This document shows, piece by piece, positions 1 to 7,133 of a stretch of DNA of 7,712 bases. Numbering within the stretch: position 1 is the stretch's first letter; each line of letters starts with the position of its first letter. Position numbers and translations under genes: made by a program. The stretch is from positions 1 to 7,712 of the forward strand of contig CAYXJR010000134.1 of assembly GCA_964465145.1 (NCBI GenBank). Direction: 5' to 3'. Under the pieces are notes generated by a model, which did not search any database, had not been told where the DNA came from, and was given only the letters and a program-made list of their open reading frames with translations. The stretch is from JAUVKA01 sp964465145 (GTDB lineage: Bacteria > Bacteroidota > Bacteroidia > Bacteroidales > UBA12481).

Positions 1-625
1 AATCGGCGACGTGATAAAACCAAACTCCTTCGCTGGGAAGAGACCGGGTTCGTATCTCTCTAATGTTTAGTACATTAGTATCCTATTGTCTGACTGGCTT
101 TACAATCAGGTTATGTAAGCCAAGAAATAGCATTACAATGCCACTTTTCAACACAAAATATATAATTGCTTGGTATACTGACATTTGCCTTGTTGCCGCG
201 AGACAACTCTATTGTTTCCTTCGCAAAAACTCCTGAAGACTATTCGATGGGATTTTGCCAGTACGTAATCAAATATAAGCATCTTTTTCCACTTTCCCTT
301 GCTGAATGGAGATTTCCTTTGGAATATCGGGAAGACCAAGAAAAAAGAAGAAAAAATGCAGCCTGATCTCATCAATAGAGAAATCCATCAGTGATCCTTA
401 ATCGCTTTTTCAAGGACTGGCTCAGGTTCTGTCAAGGGTGCCTGCGCGAAGGAATTATGCGTAGCCAAAGGCATTTACTTGCCCTTGACGGGTTCTTACC
501 AGGCGTTATCTTGGTGGTTAAGACCATTGATGGGGCAGTTGAAACCACTTTTATTAACTTCCTTAAATTTTGCAAAGATAATTAGGGATGAAACAAATGA
601 AAAATCTCGCTTCATAGATTCCTCA
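1..625. other. left flank without a recognisable gene
   Basis: I see no supportable gene here. Short open frames exist on both strands, for example plus-strand frames at 166-366 and 391-585, but none begins with ATG and none has a motif I recognise. All six frames are broken often enough to look like decayed or non-coding DNA. Two small inverted repeats are visible: TAATGT/ACATTA at 61-77 with a 5-nt loop, and TGGCTTTAC/GTAAGCCA at 95-122 with one bulged T. Neither is followed by a T-run, so I do not call them terminators. The stretch could be residue of older insertions, since it abuts an IS21-like end. Confidence 0.5.
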
Positions 626-678
626 AGGTGGCATCATTTTTTGCCCTGAAGTGGTATCACTCTACTCCCTTGTTAAAA
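626..678 (+). repeat. IS21-like terminal repeat motif, left copy
   Basis: This stretch contains AGGTGGCATCATTTTTTGCC followed by AGTGGTATCAC, two tandem GGTGG/GTGGTA-type units about 24 bp apart. It matches the reverse complement of 7248-7300 without gaps: 26 of 35 bases over the core 626-660, and about 36 of 53 over the whole stretch, including a shared GTTAAAA near the inner end. Multiple short tandem repeats of this kind are typical of IS21-family ends, where the transposase IstA binds. No istA or istB coding sequence is nearby, so if this is an IS end it is a relic. The family name comes from motif resemblance only. Confidence 0.4.
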
Positions 679-691
679 TTCAGCAATGATG

Positions 692-755
692 TACTGAGTG
701 TAGCCAGTGAAAATTTAAATATTGAGTAAAACTCTACCTTTCATATTTCCTCAAT
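692..755 (+). repeat. 64-bp imperfect direct repeat, left copy
   Basis: This copy aligns without gaps to 2611-2674 at a constant offset of 1919 bp, with 54 of 64 bases identical. The best-conserved blocks are GAGTGTAG, AGTGAAAATTTAAA and AAACTCTACC. The two copies bracket the Fic gene and its leader. On the other strand both copies read GGTAGAGTTT, which loosely resembles the GGTAGCATTT of the IS21-like ends, so an IS-end origin is possible. A recombination footprint or a duplicated intergenic spacer would also fit. Confidence 0.75.
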
Positions 756-939
756 ATCATTTACATTCTGAAAGGAATACGATACTTTTAGGCTTGACGA
801 CTTATAGAACACTAATAGGTTGTGCTTCATTATGAAACAAGGGGCACAAAATATAATACAGTTTTACTAGCTTAAACTAACACTCTGAAAAGTTTACTTT
901 TTGCCGACGGTGTACAATATGATAAGCAAAGTTTCATCA
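756..939. other. AT-rich spacer before the fic leader repeats
   Basis: No gene is visible. A TATAAT sits at 852-857 and a TTGACG at 794-799, but they are too far apart to form one sigma70-type promoter. Just right of the direct repeat, the minus strand at about 768-806 reads YKSSSLKVSYSFQ, which resembles the LSNRDLKALFSIQ end of the SNF2 helicase. It could be a decayed copy of that gene's 3' end, though the match is too short to be sure. Confidence 0.35.
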
Positions 940-1105
940 AATGAATTTTACCCTTAAATATTGTTTAAAAACCAATATTACCCTTGCAAAACTAAATTTA
1001 CCCCAAGAAATGAATAATAATAGAGTTTTGTGTTAAAATAAATCAATTTTACCCTTAATTAAATAAAATAAACTATTTTTACCCTTGCAAAACTAAATTT
1101 ACCCC
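940..1105 (+). promoter_or_regulatory. fic leader: two repeats with a 101-bp period carrying six WTTACCC motifs
   Basis: Unit 940-1004 aligns without gaps to 1041-1105, with 53 of 65 bases identical. The last 27 bases of each unit (978-1004 and 1079-1105) are identical. The motif WTTACCC starts at 947, 977, 997, 1048, 1078 and 1098, giving spacings of 30, 20, 51, 30 and 20 bp. These are close to whole helical turns, which would put all copies on one face of the DNA. The last copy ends 17 nt before the Fic ATG. This looks like a cooperative binding array or operator for the fic gene. The regulator is unknown, and I do not see a convincing promoter inside the array. Confidence 0.55.
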
Positions 1106-1121
1106 TGTAAATAGAAAGAAA

Positions 1122-2609
1122 ATGAAAAAAGTAGGGTTTACATGGCTTCAGGAAAAATTAAATATCCAAGGTTTTCGATTGACGCATGAGTCATACATCG
1201 GAACAACGGACAAAACAGAATTAAGTTCAACAAATACGATTGTACGAACATTCAAATCGAAATATGATGTCAGCATTGATAACCCTATGTCTCATTTAGA
1301 ATTCGCTCTAAAATATGATGATTTAAACCTGGCTTTCGTTAGAGAAGTTTTTACCTCTGTTGACCATCAAACAATATTAGACTACATCAATACGAATCCA
1401 AATCGAAAATATCCGAGAATCATTGGGTATCTATATGAGTTTACCGGAGGCAAATCAATAAAGGTTAACATCACCACCACTAAATACGAGGATATATTGG
1501 ACTCGTCTCGATATATTACCGGAAATATTACAAAAATATCCAAATGGAAAGTAAACGATAATCTTCTAGGGCAAGAAAAATTCTGCCCAATAATCAGAAA
1601 GACTACTGAACTCCGCGAGTTACTTGATTGGAATATTGAAGAAGCAATTGAAAATCTAAAACACGAGTACTCTCCAGAAATTTTTAAACGAGCAAGCTAT
1701 TACCTTTATAGAAAAGAATCAAAATCCTCCAGTGAAATAGAGAAAGAAGAGCCATCGCAAAATAGGATGGAAAGGTTCATAGCTTTACTAGAAGAAGCAG
1801 GACAAAAGCCCTTTGAAGAATCATTATCTGAAAAAGAATTGGTTCGTTTACAAAACGTTATTGTTGACCCAAGATATGCAGATGATGGATTTAGAGACTT
1901 TCAAAACTATGTGGGTCAAACAATGAGAGACTATACACAAAAAATACATTATGTATGCCCACCACCACAATTTGTAAGATCTCTTATGCAAGGAATAGTT
2001 GACCTAAATAAAAAAAACACATCAACCGAAACGATTATAAAAACCACAATGGTATCATTTGGTTATGTATATATTCACCCATTTGAAGATGGCAATGGAA
2101 GGATTCATCGCTTTCTTATTCATGATATTCTAGTACGTGACGGCATTGTACCAAACAGTACAATAATTCCTGTTTCTGCTCAAATACTTGCCCACATGGA
2201 TGAATATGATACTACTTTAGAGTTGCTTTCCAAATTGATCGAGCGAAAAGTAAAATATGATATTAATGATTCTGGAGAAATGACAGTTAATAATTCATCC
2301 GAAATAGAAGCTTTATATCGATTTCCAGACCTAACCGATCACACCGTGTTTTTGGCAAGAGCTTTACAATCTACAATTAATAAAGATGTTCCAGAAGAAC
2401 TACTTTTTCTTCAATGCTATGATGAACTTAAGGGTGATATTCAGAGTATAGTAGATATGCCAGACAATAAAGTTGATCGCATGATTTTGTTCCTTCACCA
2501 GAATAAAGGAAAGCTTGCAGGTCGTAAGCGCAAATTTTACAAAGAACTGAGTGATAATGAAATCGAGCAAATGGAACAAGCCTATAATCAGGTATTTGAA
2601 AGGAAATAG
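1122..2609 (+). CDS. Fic family AMP-transferase (AMPylase)
   Basis: A 495-aa Fic protein. Fic enzymes transfer AMP, or sometimes another nucleotide moiety, to hydroxyl side chains of target proteins; the target here is unknown. The catalytic motif HPFEDGNGRIHR is complete at residues 319-330, with catalytic His319, phosphate-binding GNGR and distal Arg330. The target-binding flap region reads VGQTMRDY...HYVCPPP at about 264-282. An S-x-x-x-E motif (S203 to E207, in SSSEIEKEEPS) lies before the Fic core at the place of a class II inhibitory helix, so the enzyme is probably self-inhibited. Residues 1-200 form the family's N-terminal domain. The C-terminal helical part (about 400-495) includes DMPDNKVDRMILFLHQNKG. 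Length matches full-size relatives as I recall them. The start is the ATG preceding MKKVGF; only a weak purine-rich stretch lies upstream, normal for Bacteroidota. GC is about 35%, well below the neighbouring helicase, which suggests transfer. No separate antitoxin gene adjoins it. Confidence 0.93.
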   Translation: MKKVGFTWLQEKLNIQGFRLTHESYIGTTDKTELSSTNTIVRTFKSKYDVSIDNPMSHLEFALKYDDLNLAFVREVFTSVDHQTILDYINTNPNRKYPRIIGYLYEFTGGKSIKVNITTTKYEDILDSSRYITGNITKISKWKVNDNLLGQEKFCPIIRKTTELRELLDWNIEEAIENLKHEYSPEIFKRASYYLYRKESKSSSEIEKEEPSQNRMERFIALLEEAGQKPFEESLSEKELVRLQNVIVDPRYADDGFRDFQNYVGQTMRDYTQKIHYVCPPPQFVRSLMQGIVDLNKKNTSTETIIKTTMVSFGYVYIHPFEDGNGRIHRFLIHDILVRDGIVPNSTIIPVSAQILAHMDEYDTTLELLSKLIERKVKYDINDSGEMTVNNSSEIEALYRFPDLTDHTVFLARALQSTINKDVPEELLFLQCYDELKGDIQSIVDMPDNKVDRMILFLHQNKGKLAGRKRKFYKELSDNEIEQMEQAYNQVFERK

Positions 2610-2610
2610 A

Positions 2611-2674
2611 TACAGAGTGTAGCTAGTGAAAATTTAAACATAGAATTAAACTCTACCATTCATGTTCCTTCAAT
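2611..2674 (+). repeat. 64-bp imperfect direct repeat, right copy
   Basis: Partner of the copy at 692-755, differing at 10 of 64 positions. It starts 2 bases after the Fic stop codon and ends at the base before the stop codon of the convergent SNF2 gene, so it makes up nearly the whole 65-bp spacer between the two genes. No strong GC-rich hairpin with a T-run is present, so it is not an obvious bidirectional terminator, although it is the only DNA available for one. Confidence 0.75.
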
Positions 2675-3802
2675 CTACTGAATTGAGAAAAGTGCTTTCA
2701 GGTCGCGGTTCGACAACTCGCCCACCCACTTTTCACCGGTGGAGACTGTCAGATCGGCCAGTTCCTTCTTCTCCGCTAGCATGGCATTGATCTTCTCCTC
2801 GAATGTTCCCTGTGTAATCAGGCGATAGACCATCACATTTTTATTCTGTCCTATGCGGTAGACCCGGTCGGTGGCCTGCACCTCCACGGCTGGATTCCAC
2901 CACAGGTCGTAATGGATCACATGGCTTGCAGCGGTCAGGTTCAGCCCTGTCCCCCCAGCTTTGATGGAAAGCAAAAAGATTTTCTCCCTGGCATTGTTCT
3001 GAAAGCGCTCCACCATTTCATCGCGATTTTTCCGGGAGGTTCCGCCATGAAGGAACATGCTGTCGATACCGAATCTATTCCGGATCATCTCTTGCAGGAT
3101 CAGCCCCATCTCCCTGAACTGGGTAAATATCAGCACCTTCTCATTATTCTCCAGGATATTATCCAGCATGTCGAGAAGCATTCCAGCCTTACCCGACAAA
3201 TCTGGGGATACATCACTCTTCTTGAGGTACTGCGAGGGATGGTTGCAAACCTGCTTCAGGGCCATGATCAGTTTTAACACCATACCCCGGCGCTGTATGC
3301 CTGCTTCCTTTCCGTCCGGATCGATCCCCTCAATATCGGTCATTACTGTATTTAACACTCCCTGGTAGAGCGCCCCCTGCTCCTTCACAAGGGTTGCCAT
3401 ATAATCGTTCTCGATCTTATCGGGAAGATCGCTGATAATTGATTTGTCGGACTTGAGTCTACGCAGGATGAAGGGAGCTGTGATCTTTAGAAAGCGGTCG
3501 AGACGTTGCTTGTTCCGGTTTACCTCTATTGGATAAGCATACTCCTTTGTGAATTTCTTAAGGTTCCCCATGTATCCCTTGTAGATAAAATCGAAGATGC
3601 TCCAATACTCAGATAACCGGTTCTCCACCGGCGTGCCGCTCATAGCTATCCTGATATTCGACTTCAGTTTTTTCACCGCCTTGGTCTGTCCGGCATCTGC
3701 ATTCTTGATATTCTGCGCCTCATCGATGATTACCGCACACCATCTTTTTTTCGAGAGTAACTCCTGGTCGCTACGCACAACCCCGTAACTGGTAAGGATC
3801 AC
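2675..3802 (-). CDS. C-terminal fragment of the SNF2 helicase (DEAQ box to motif VI)
   Basis: A 375-codon open frame, counted from GTG 3800-3802, in the same frame as the N-terminal fragment. It carries motif II IIDEAQ (DEAQ at 848-851 of the joined protein), motif III MSGTP (875-879), motif IV VLIFTQF, motif V GGTGLNL (1104-1110) and motif VI QATDRVYRIGQ (1130-1140), so the catalytic sequence is otherwise undamaged. The GTG is a valine codon in the joined protein (VILTSYG), and I see no good ribosome binding site for it. The AAAAAAGGAG just after the TGA resembles one but has no suitably placed in-frame start. Independent translation is therefore doubtful, and the piece is best read as the downstream half of the interrupted gene. 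It ends ALFSIQ-TAG next to the 64-bp repeat. Confidence 0.75.
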   Translation of the reverse strand: MILTSYGVVRSDQELLSKKRWCAVIIDEAQNIKNADAGQTKAVKKLKSNIRIAMSGTPVENRLSEYWSIFDFIYKGYMGNLKKFTKEYAYPIEVNRNKQRLDRFLKITAPFILRRLKSDKSIISDLPDKIENDYMATLVKEQGALYQGVLNTVMTDIEGIDPDGKEAGIQRRGMVLKLIMALKQVCNHPSQYLKKSDVSPDLSGKAGMLLDMLDNILENNEKVLIFTQFREMGLILQEMIRNRFGIDSMFLHGGTSRKNRDEMVERFQNNAREKIFLLSIKAGGTGLNLTAASHVIHYDLWWNPAVEVQATDRVYRIGQNKNVMVYRLITQGTFEEKINAMLAEKKELADLTVSTGEKWVGELSNRDLKALFSIQ

Positions 3803-3886
3803 ATCGGCTTCCTTATCTAAGATTCGGTTCGGGCCGTGAAAAAATGCATGAGATATACCGGGGGCAAACTTTTCAAACTCCTTTTT

Positions 3887-3889
3887 TCA
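3887..3889 (-). other. in-frame TGA replacing the motif Ia tryptophan codon
   Basis: The minus strand reads CTG ACT AAC TGA AAA AAG GAG, i.e. L-T-N-stop-K-K-E. SNF2 proteins usually have N-W-K-K-E here. TGG to TGA is one G-to-A change (C to T at 3887 on the plus strand, at the edge of a six-T run). No compensating frameshift is needed. The other four stops read in this window are TAG or TAA, and tryptophan elsewhere is TGG, so there is no sign of a reassigned TGA. Confidence 0.85.
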
Positions 3890-6265
3890 GTTAGTCAGCA
3901 GGGTAGTAGGCACCACAATCAGTGCCTGTTGCGAATCAAGTGCTCCCTCCTCTTTCAGCTTCAACAGCACGACAATCACCTGCAGGGTTTTTCCCAAACC
4001 CATGTCATCAGCAATGATGCTTCCAAAACCAAGACTGGCATTCTTGTATAACCAGTCAAAACCCCTCTGCTGGTATGGCCGTAACGTAGCGTTCAGTCCC
4101 ACAGGAAGATCAATCTGCTTTACCCTCAACAACTCATTGATCAACTCCCGGGTGGCCTTATCGATACTCACTTTCTCTCCATGCAGTTCGCCGGTAAAAG
4201 CAGCCTGCAGTAACTGGTTCCGGTCCATCTTCCCATCCTGCTGCTGTATCTGATCCATCAATGTTTTCAGGTCTGCCGTGTTCAGGTATAGGTATTGATC
4301 TCTCATTTTAACGATTCCTGAAAGCCCTTTCACTATCCTAAAAAACTCGTCGGCATCCATGAGCGTGTCGCCCAGCGCAATCTTCCATTGAAAGCTGAGG
4401 ATCTTCTCCAGATTCAGCAATGATCTCTTTAATACCCGGCCCGATGAGGAGAGAGCCACAGAAACAGCAGGGCGAATCAAGTCCTTCAGTTGATCCGGCA
4501 AAAGTACGCGGATTCCGTACAGCCGTATCACGGGTAGAATGTTGAACATGACATTTGCAAACTCAGTTGGTGTATAGACCGGTATATGTATACCGGAAGT
4601 GGAGATAATGAACTCCAGCTCGGGAAGTGAAGGAGTGAGCAGTTCGATACTACGCAGCACTTCGTATCTGCAGTTGCTATATTCCGGGAGGGTCATAACA
4701 TCGGCCAGGGGAACCGGTTCTTTCAGCGGCTTGCGGCTGTCCTCCACCAGCACTTTCAGACCAAACCTTCCCGAATCCTCCTTCTCGAAAATCTCCAGCA
4801 CCGGGGAAAACGACTGGCGTGTAAGGTAAAACCTGTCGATCCATCGTTGAATGGAAGAGGGGATCTCTCCCTCACCTGAAAGATCAAACCGGTAGGCGTA
4901 ATTTTCAACAAAAATTCGGTAGACTGGGTCACCCATCATTTGCTTACCAGATTCGACATCCCGAATAAACTGACCTATGAAATAAGAGATCAGGCTTCTT
5001 AGCTGTTCCGGTTTTGCGGGTTCCTGTTCCGTTTCAGAGCTTCCGGGAAATGCACCGACACCTACCCGAAGTTCCTTTGCAGTGGGGAAAGCCGCAATCA
5101 GGCTCCTGAAAATTTTATCGACCCTCTGATCTATTACAGCAGGGATCCAACGTACGGTATAGCTGCCATCTGCTGTGTGGAGCAGCTGTGGGATAAAGGA
5201 TGAGGTTTCTGCAAGTTTCCGGCTAAAATGATATACCATGAAGAGGTATGTTAAACCAGGCAACAAGCGGGTTACCTGCCTGGATTGGATAGTTGAAATA
5301 AACTTAAGCATCTCAGCATCATTCCGAAAGCCCCAGGCACCCTCTTTATCAACAGTTCTGTAAACTTTCCAGTATCCCCCCGGTTCACCATGAATTCTGC
5401 AATCTACCAGGCGATTGCACTCATCCAGGGTAATAGCCACACTCGAGTACCTTTCGTAATGCGAAGCTCGCTGATCCGGGATGGGTGTTAATCCGGCAGT
5501 CATCATGTTATCCCTGGCTATCTTCCTGGCCATTTTCCGGTAGAGCTTATCCAGCACCTGTTTAAAATCCCTTGAATAAAAAACCGGCTTTTCGGTAAGC
5601 AACGAAAGGAGTTTCTCCCGCATATCCTCAAGCACAGAAAAATCGATTTCCTCCAGAGCAATATTTTTCTCAGCCTTGTATATCTCTAAGGGCTCAGCCA
5701 CAGCCAGGGATGCAAGATCGGGAATAGTGACAGTATCACTGATGGCTTCGATCCCGTAGCGCCGGAGCTCATGGATGATATCGAACCCGTGGAGTTTGAA
5801 GATCAGGAAGGGATTGCGGTCAATCTCATTGGCAATTACATTGATCACAGCCGCCAGGTGTTTGCAGGGCACGGCCCAGTCGGGACAGGAACAATGCATA
5901 TCCAAATCGTTCCAGCGCCTGGGAAAAATCTGGATACGATGAGCCTCTGCCATACTATACAGACTCTCAGGGAGCTCCCGGTTCAACAGTTTCGAAAGAA
6001 GCAGGGGATTATCCAGGATGGCTCCTGTAAGGGATTCCTTCTCCTTCACTGTAAATGCAGGGATTTCCACCGTCACCTTATAGGGTTTGATGCGTGTACC
6101 TCGTACTGCTGCGATGATCTTCCGCCCCGAGATGCTGAGATCCTCCACCGCACCTTTATTGGCATAGTTGCGGCCCCTTGGCAAGCGGTTTGAATAGTCG
6201 ATATGTGAAAGGGCATTCATCCATTTACCGCCCCACCAGGTCTGTCCGTATTTTGCCATTCGCAT
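3887..6265 (-). CDS. N-terminal fragment of the SNF2 helicase (SWIM to Walker A)
   Basis: This is the 792-aa product expected if translation ends at the TGA. It starts MRMAKYGQTWWGGKW, a common opening for SWIM-SNF2 proteins. The SWIM finger CSCPDWAVPCKHLA has Cys125, Cys127, Cys134 and His136 as zinc ligands and should bind DNA or protein. The segment FQWKIALGD...DEFFRIV, ahead of the ATPase, resembles the DUF3670 SNF2-associated domain. The ATPase begins with LRPYQQRGFDWL (Q motif region, from about 728) and Walker A ADDMGLGKT (752-760, Lys759). The fragment stops within motif Ia (IVVPTTLLTN). It keeps the zinc finger and the ATP-contacting P-loop but lacks the DEAQ box and the second RecA lobe, so it could bind but should not hydrolyse ATP. 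Confidence 0.8.
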   Translation of the reverse strand: MRMAKYGQTWWGGKWMNALSHIDYSNRLPRGRNYANKGAVEDLSISGRKIIAAVRGTRIKPYKVTVEIPAFTVKEKESLTGAILDNPLLLSKLLNRELPESLYSMAEAHRIQIFPRRWNDLDMHCSCPDWAVPCKHLAAVINVIANEIDRNPFLIFKLHGFDIIHELRRYGIEAISDTVTIPDLASLAVAEPLEIYKAEKNIALEEIDFSVLEDMREKLLSLLTEKPVFYSRDFKQVLDKLYRKMARKIARDNMMTAGLTPIPDQRASHYERYSSVAITLDECNRLVDCRIHGEPGGYWKVYRTVDKEGAWGFRNDAEMLKFISTIQSRQVTRLLPGLTYLFMVYHFSRKLAETSSFIPQLLHTADGSYTVRWIPAVIDQRVDKIFRSLIAAFPTAKELRVGVGAFPGSSETEQEPAKPEQLRSLISYFIGQFIRDVESGKQMMGDPVYRIFVENYAYRFDLSGEGEIPSSIQRWIDRFYLTRQSFSPVLEIFEKEDSGRFGLKVLVEDSRKPLKEPVPLADVMTLPEYSNCRYEVLRSIELLTPSLPELEFIISTSGIHIPVYTPTEFANVMFNILPVIRLYGIRVLLPDQLKDLIRPAVSVALSSSGRVLKRSLLNLEKILSFQWKIALGDTLMDADEFFRIVKGLSGIVKMRDQYLYLNTADLKTLMDQIQQQDGKMDRNQLLQAAFTGELHGEKVSIDKATRELINELLRVKQIDLPVGLNATLRPYQQRGFDWLYKNASLGFGSIIADDMGLGKTLQVIVVLLKLKEEGALDSQQALIVVPTTLLTN

Positions 6266-6269
6266 CAAA

Positions 6270-7004
6270 TTATTTTCTTCTCATTTTCCTTTTTAAGCTG
6301 CTCAATTCATAAGCAATAATCTCGTATCCAAGAATCTCGGTTGTTCTATGATCAATATCAAGGTCACTTAATAGAAAAAATGATTTATAAGCCATTTCTA
6401 TTTTTCCAACCTTTGCGAAATATCTACCTGTTACATAGTAAAAGCCTCTGACCGCTGAAATATGAAAGACATCCGTTCCACTTGGAAAATGTTGAGTTAT
6501 TTCGAATTTGTTATCAAGCAAGTCCGGTATTCTTTTATGTTTATTTTCAGATAGGTAATACTCTGCCAATGAAATTTTACCAAATATATAGTCCGGAAAA
6601 TTTTCTCTGGTTTCAATCAAAGTTCGATAATATTTCTTTAGTTGATTGGCTCTCTCATATGCAATTCCTAAATAATTATAAATTGCCGGAACATCGGGGT
6701 ATTTCAGTTTATAACTATCCAATTCCTTGATTACAGCATTAAGATTTTCCGATTTCTTAATTTTTTCATTAAGTCCTGAAAGCTTCCTCTTTTCTTTTTG
6801 TGATAATTTCGACCAATTCTCTTCCTCAATTGACTCTTCTGTTATAAAAAAATCGTCTATACCTATCAATTCAGGATTGGTTTTCTCAATCCACTTCTTG
6901 ATTTGATGTCTGTCAACAGTTGACAGCAATTCCTTATAGTCAAGCCTCCCACTCTGATGATCGAGCATTGCCTGAATTAATTTGAATTGATTAATATAGT
7001 TCAT
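6270..7004 (-). CDS. TPR-like repeat protein, partner gene of the SNF2 helicase
   Basis: A 244-aa protein, soluble by appearance, with no signal peptide or membrane segment. I do not recognise a named family. Residues 106-139 (PAIYNYLGIAYERANQLKKY...FPDY) fit a tetratricopeptide repeat, with Y109, L112-G113, Y116 and P137 in the usual places. Helical pairs at about 140-170 and 180-215 (GFYYVTGRYFAKVGKIEMAYKSF, shown in part) look like degenerate further repeats. Residues 58-95 are charged and probably helical, and the tail KRKMRRK is strongly basic. TPR folds bind other proteins, and the helicase encoded 4 nt downstream is the obvious candidate partner (inference). The start is fixed because an in-frame stop at 7011-7013 leaves ATG 7004 as the only start upstream. 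GC is near 30%, strikingly lower than the roughly 50% of the helicase in the same operon, so the pair may have separate origins. Confidence 0.75.
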   Translation of the reverse strand: MNYINQFKLIQAMLDHQSGRLDYKELLSTVDRHQIKKWIEKTNPELIGIDDFFITEESIEEENWSKLSQKEKRKLSGLNEKIKKSENLNAVIKELDSYKLKYPDVPAIYNYLGIAYERANQLKKYYRTLIETRENFPDYIFGKISLAEYYLSENKHKRIPDLLDNKFEITQHFPSGTDVFHISAVRGFYYVTGRYFAKVGKIEMAYKSFFLLSDLDIDHRTTEILGYEIIAYELSSLKRKMRRK

Positions 7005-7103
7005 TGAGGTTCATTCTTTGTTTAGTAATTTTTTCTTTTTGTCCTGCGCTAAATATCCAGTTAGCTGATGAAGGGCTTATTCACGCACATGGAGAAGGTC
7101 CTT

Positions 7104-7133
7104 CAATAAAATACGTGTTCAAATGAATGACAA
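7104..7133 (-). promoter_or_regulatory. weak possible promoter of the TPR-SNF2 operon
   Basis: On the minus strand a TTG (7131-7133) is followed after 17 nt by TATTTTATTG (7104-7113), loosely like the Bacteroidota -33 TTG and -7 TAnnTTTG pattern. It would give a leader of roughly 90 nt. The match is imperfect, and such AT-rich DNA produces matches by chance. Confidence 0.2.

Larger units (their letters stand above)
2675..6265 (-). pseudogene. SWIM zinc-finger SNF2/Rad54-type helicase, interrupted by one in-frame TGA
   Basis: Read through the TGA, this is one 1196-codon frame. The order is an N-terminal SWIM zinc finger, a long linker, a bacterial SNF2-associated domain (DUF3670-like), and then both RecA-like lobes of a superfamily 2 SNF2 ATPase. 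Such proteins are DNA-dependent ATPases that translocate on duplex DNA or remodel protein-DNA complexes; the role of the SWIM-containing bacterial branch is poorly known. Both parts are in the same frame, and the 28 codons between the TGA and the first downstream start-like codon (3803-3886) still read as good SNF2 sequence (KKEFEKFAPG...HGPNRILDKEAD). A single base change therefore explains the break. ATG 6263-6265 is chosen as the start: it lies 4 nt after the stop of the TPR-like gene. TTG at 6266-6268 and ATG at 6257-6259 are alternatives. The gene is convergent with fic. Confidence 0.85.

Noticed and set aside
41..60. GGTTCGTATCTC resembling a tRNA T-arm, hinting at an integration site
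   Set aside because: The flanking bases do not pair as a T stem, and no acceptor stem, anticodon arm or CCA-like end can be assembled around it.
166..366. 66-codon plus-strand open frame starting with TTG
   Set aside because: No recognised motif, no ribosome binding site, overlapped by an equally long frame on the other strand, and located in a decayed region.
391..585. 64-codon plus-strand open frame starting with GTG
   Set aside because: No family resemblance, no initiation signal and no supporting neighbour.
2912..3277. 121-codon plus-strand open frame opposite the helicase
   Set aside because: It is an antisense shadow of the SNF2 C-terminal coding sequence, which carries all the conserved motifs.
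3876..3888. AAAAAAGGAG after the TGA as a ribosome binding site for reinitiation of the C-terminal half
   Set aside because: No in-frame ATG, GTG or TTG lies at a suitable distance; the first in-frame GTG is about 75 nt downstream.
3880..3889. Slippery heptamer A-AAA-AAG overlapping the TGA, suggesting dnaX-like programmed frameshifting
   Set aside because: The heptamer lies after the stop in the zero frame, and the downstream half is in the same frame as the upstream half, so a frameshift would neither avoid the stop nor be needed.
3887..3889. TGA recoded as tryptophan through a variant genetic code
   Set aside because: All other tryptophans read here, including those in the same gene (QTWWGGKW), use TGG, and the neighbouring genes and composition fit Bacteroidota, which use the standard bacterial code.
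5771..6193. 140-codon plus-strand open frame opposite the SWIM region
   Set aside because: It is an antisense shadow of the SWIM-containing part of the helicase; the minus strand has the CxC...CxH zinc-finger signature.
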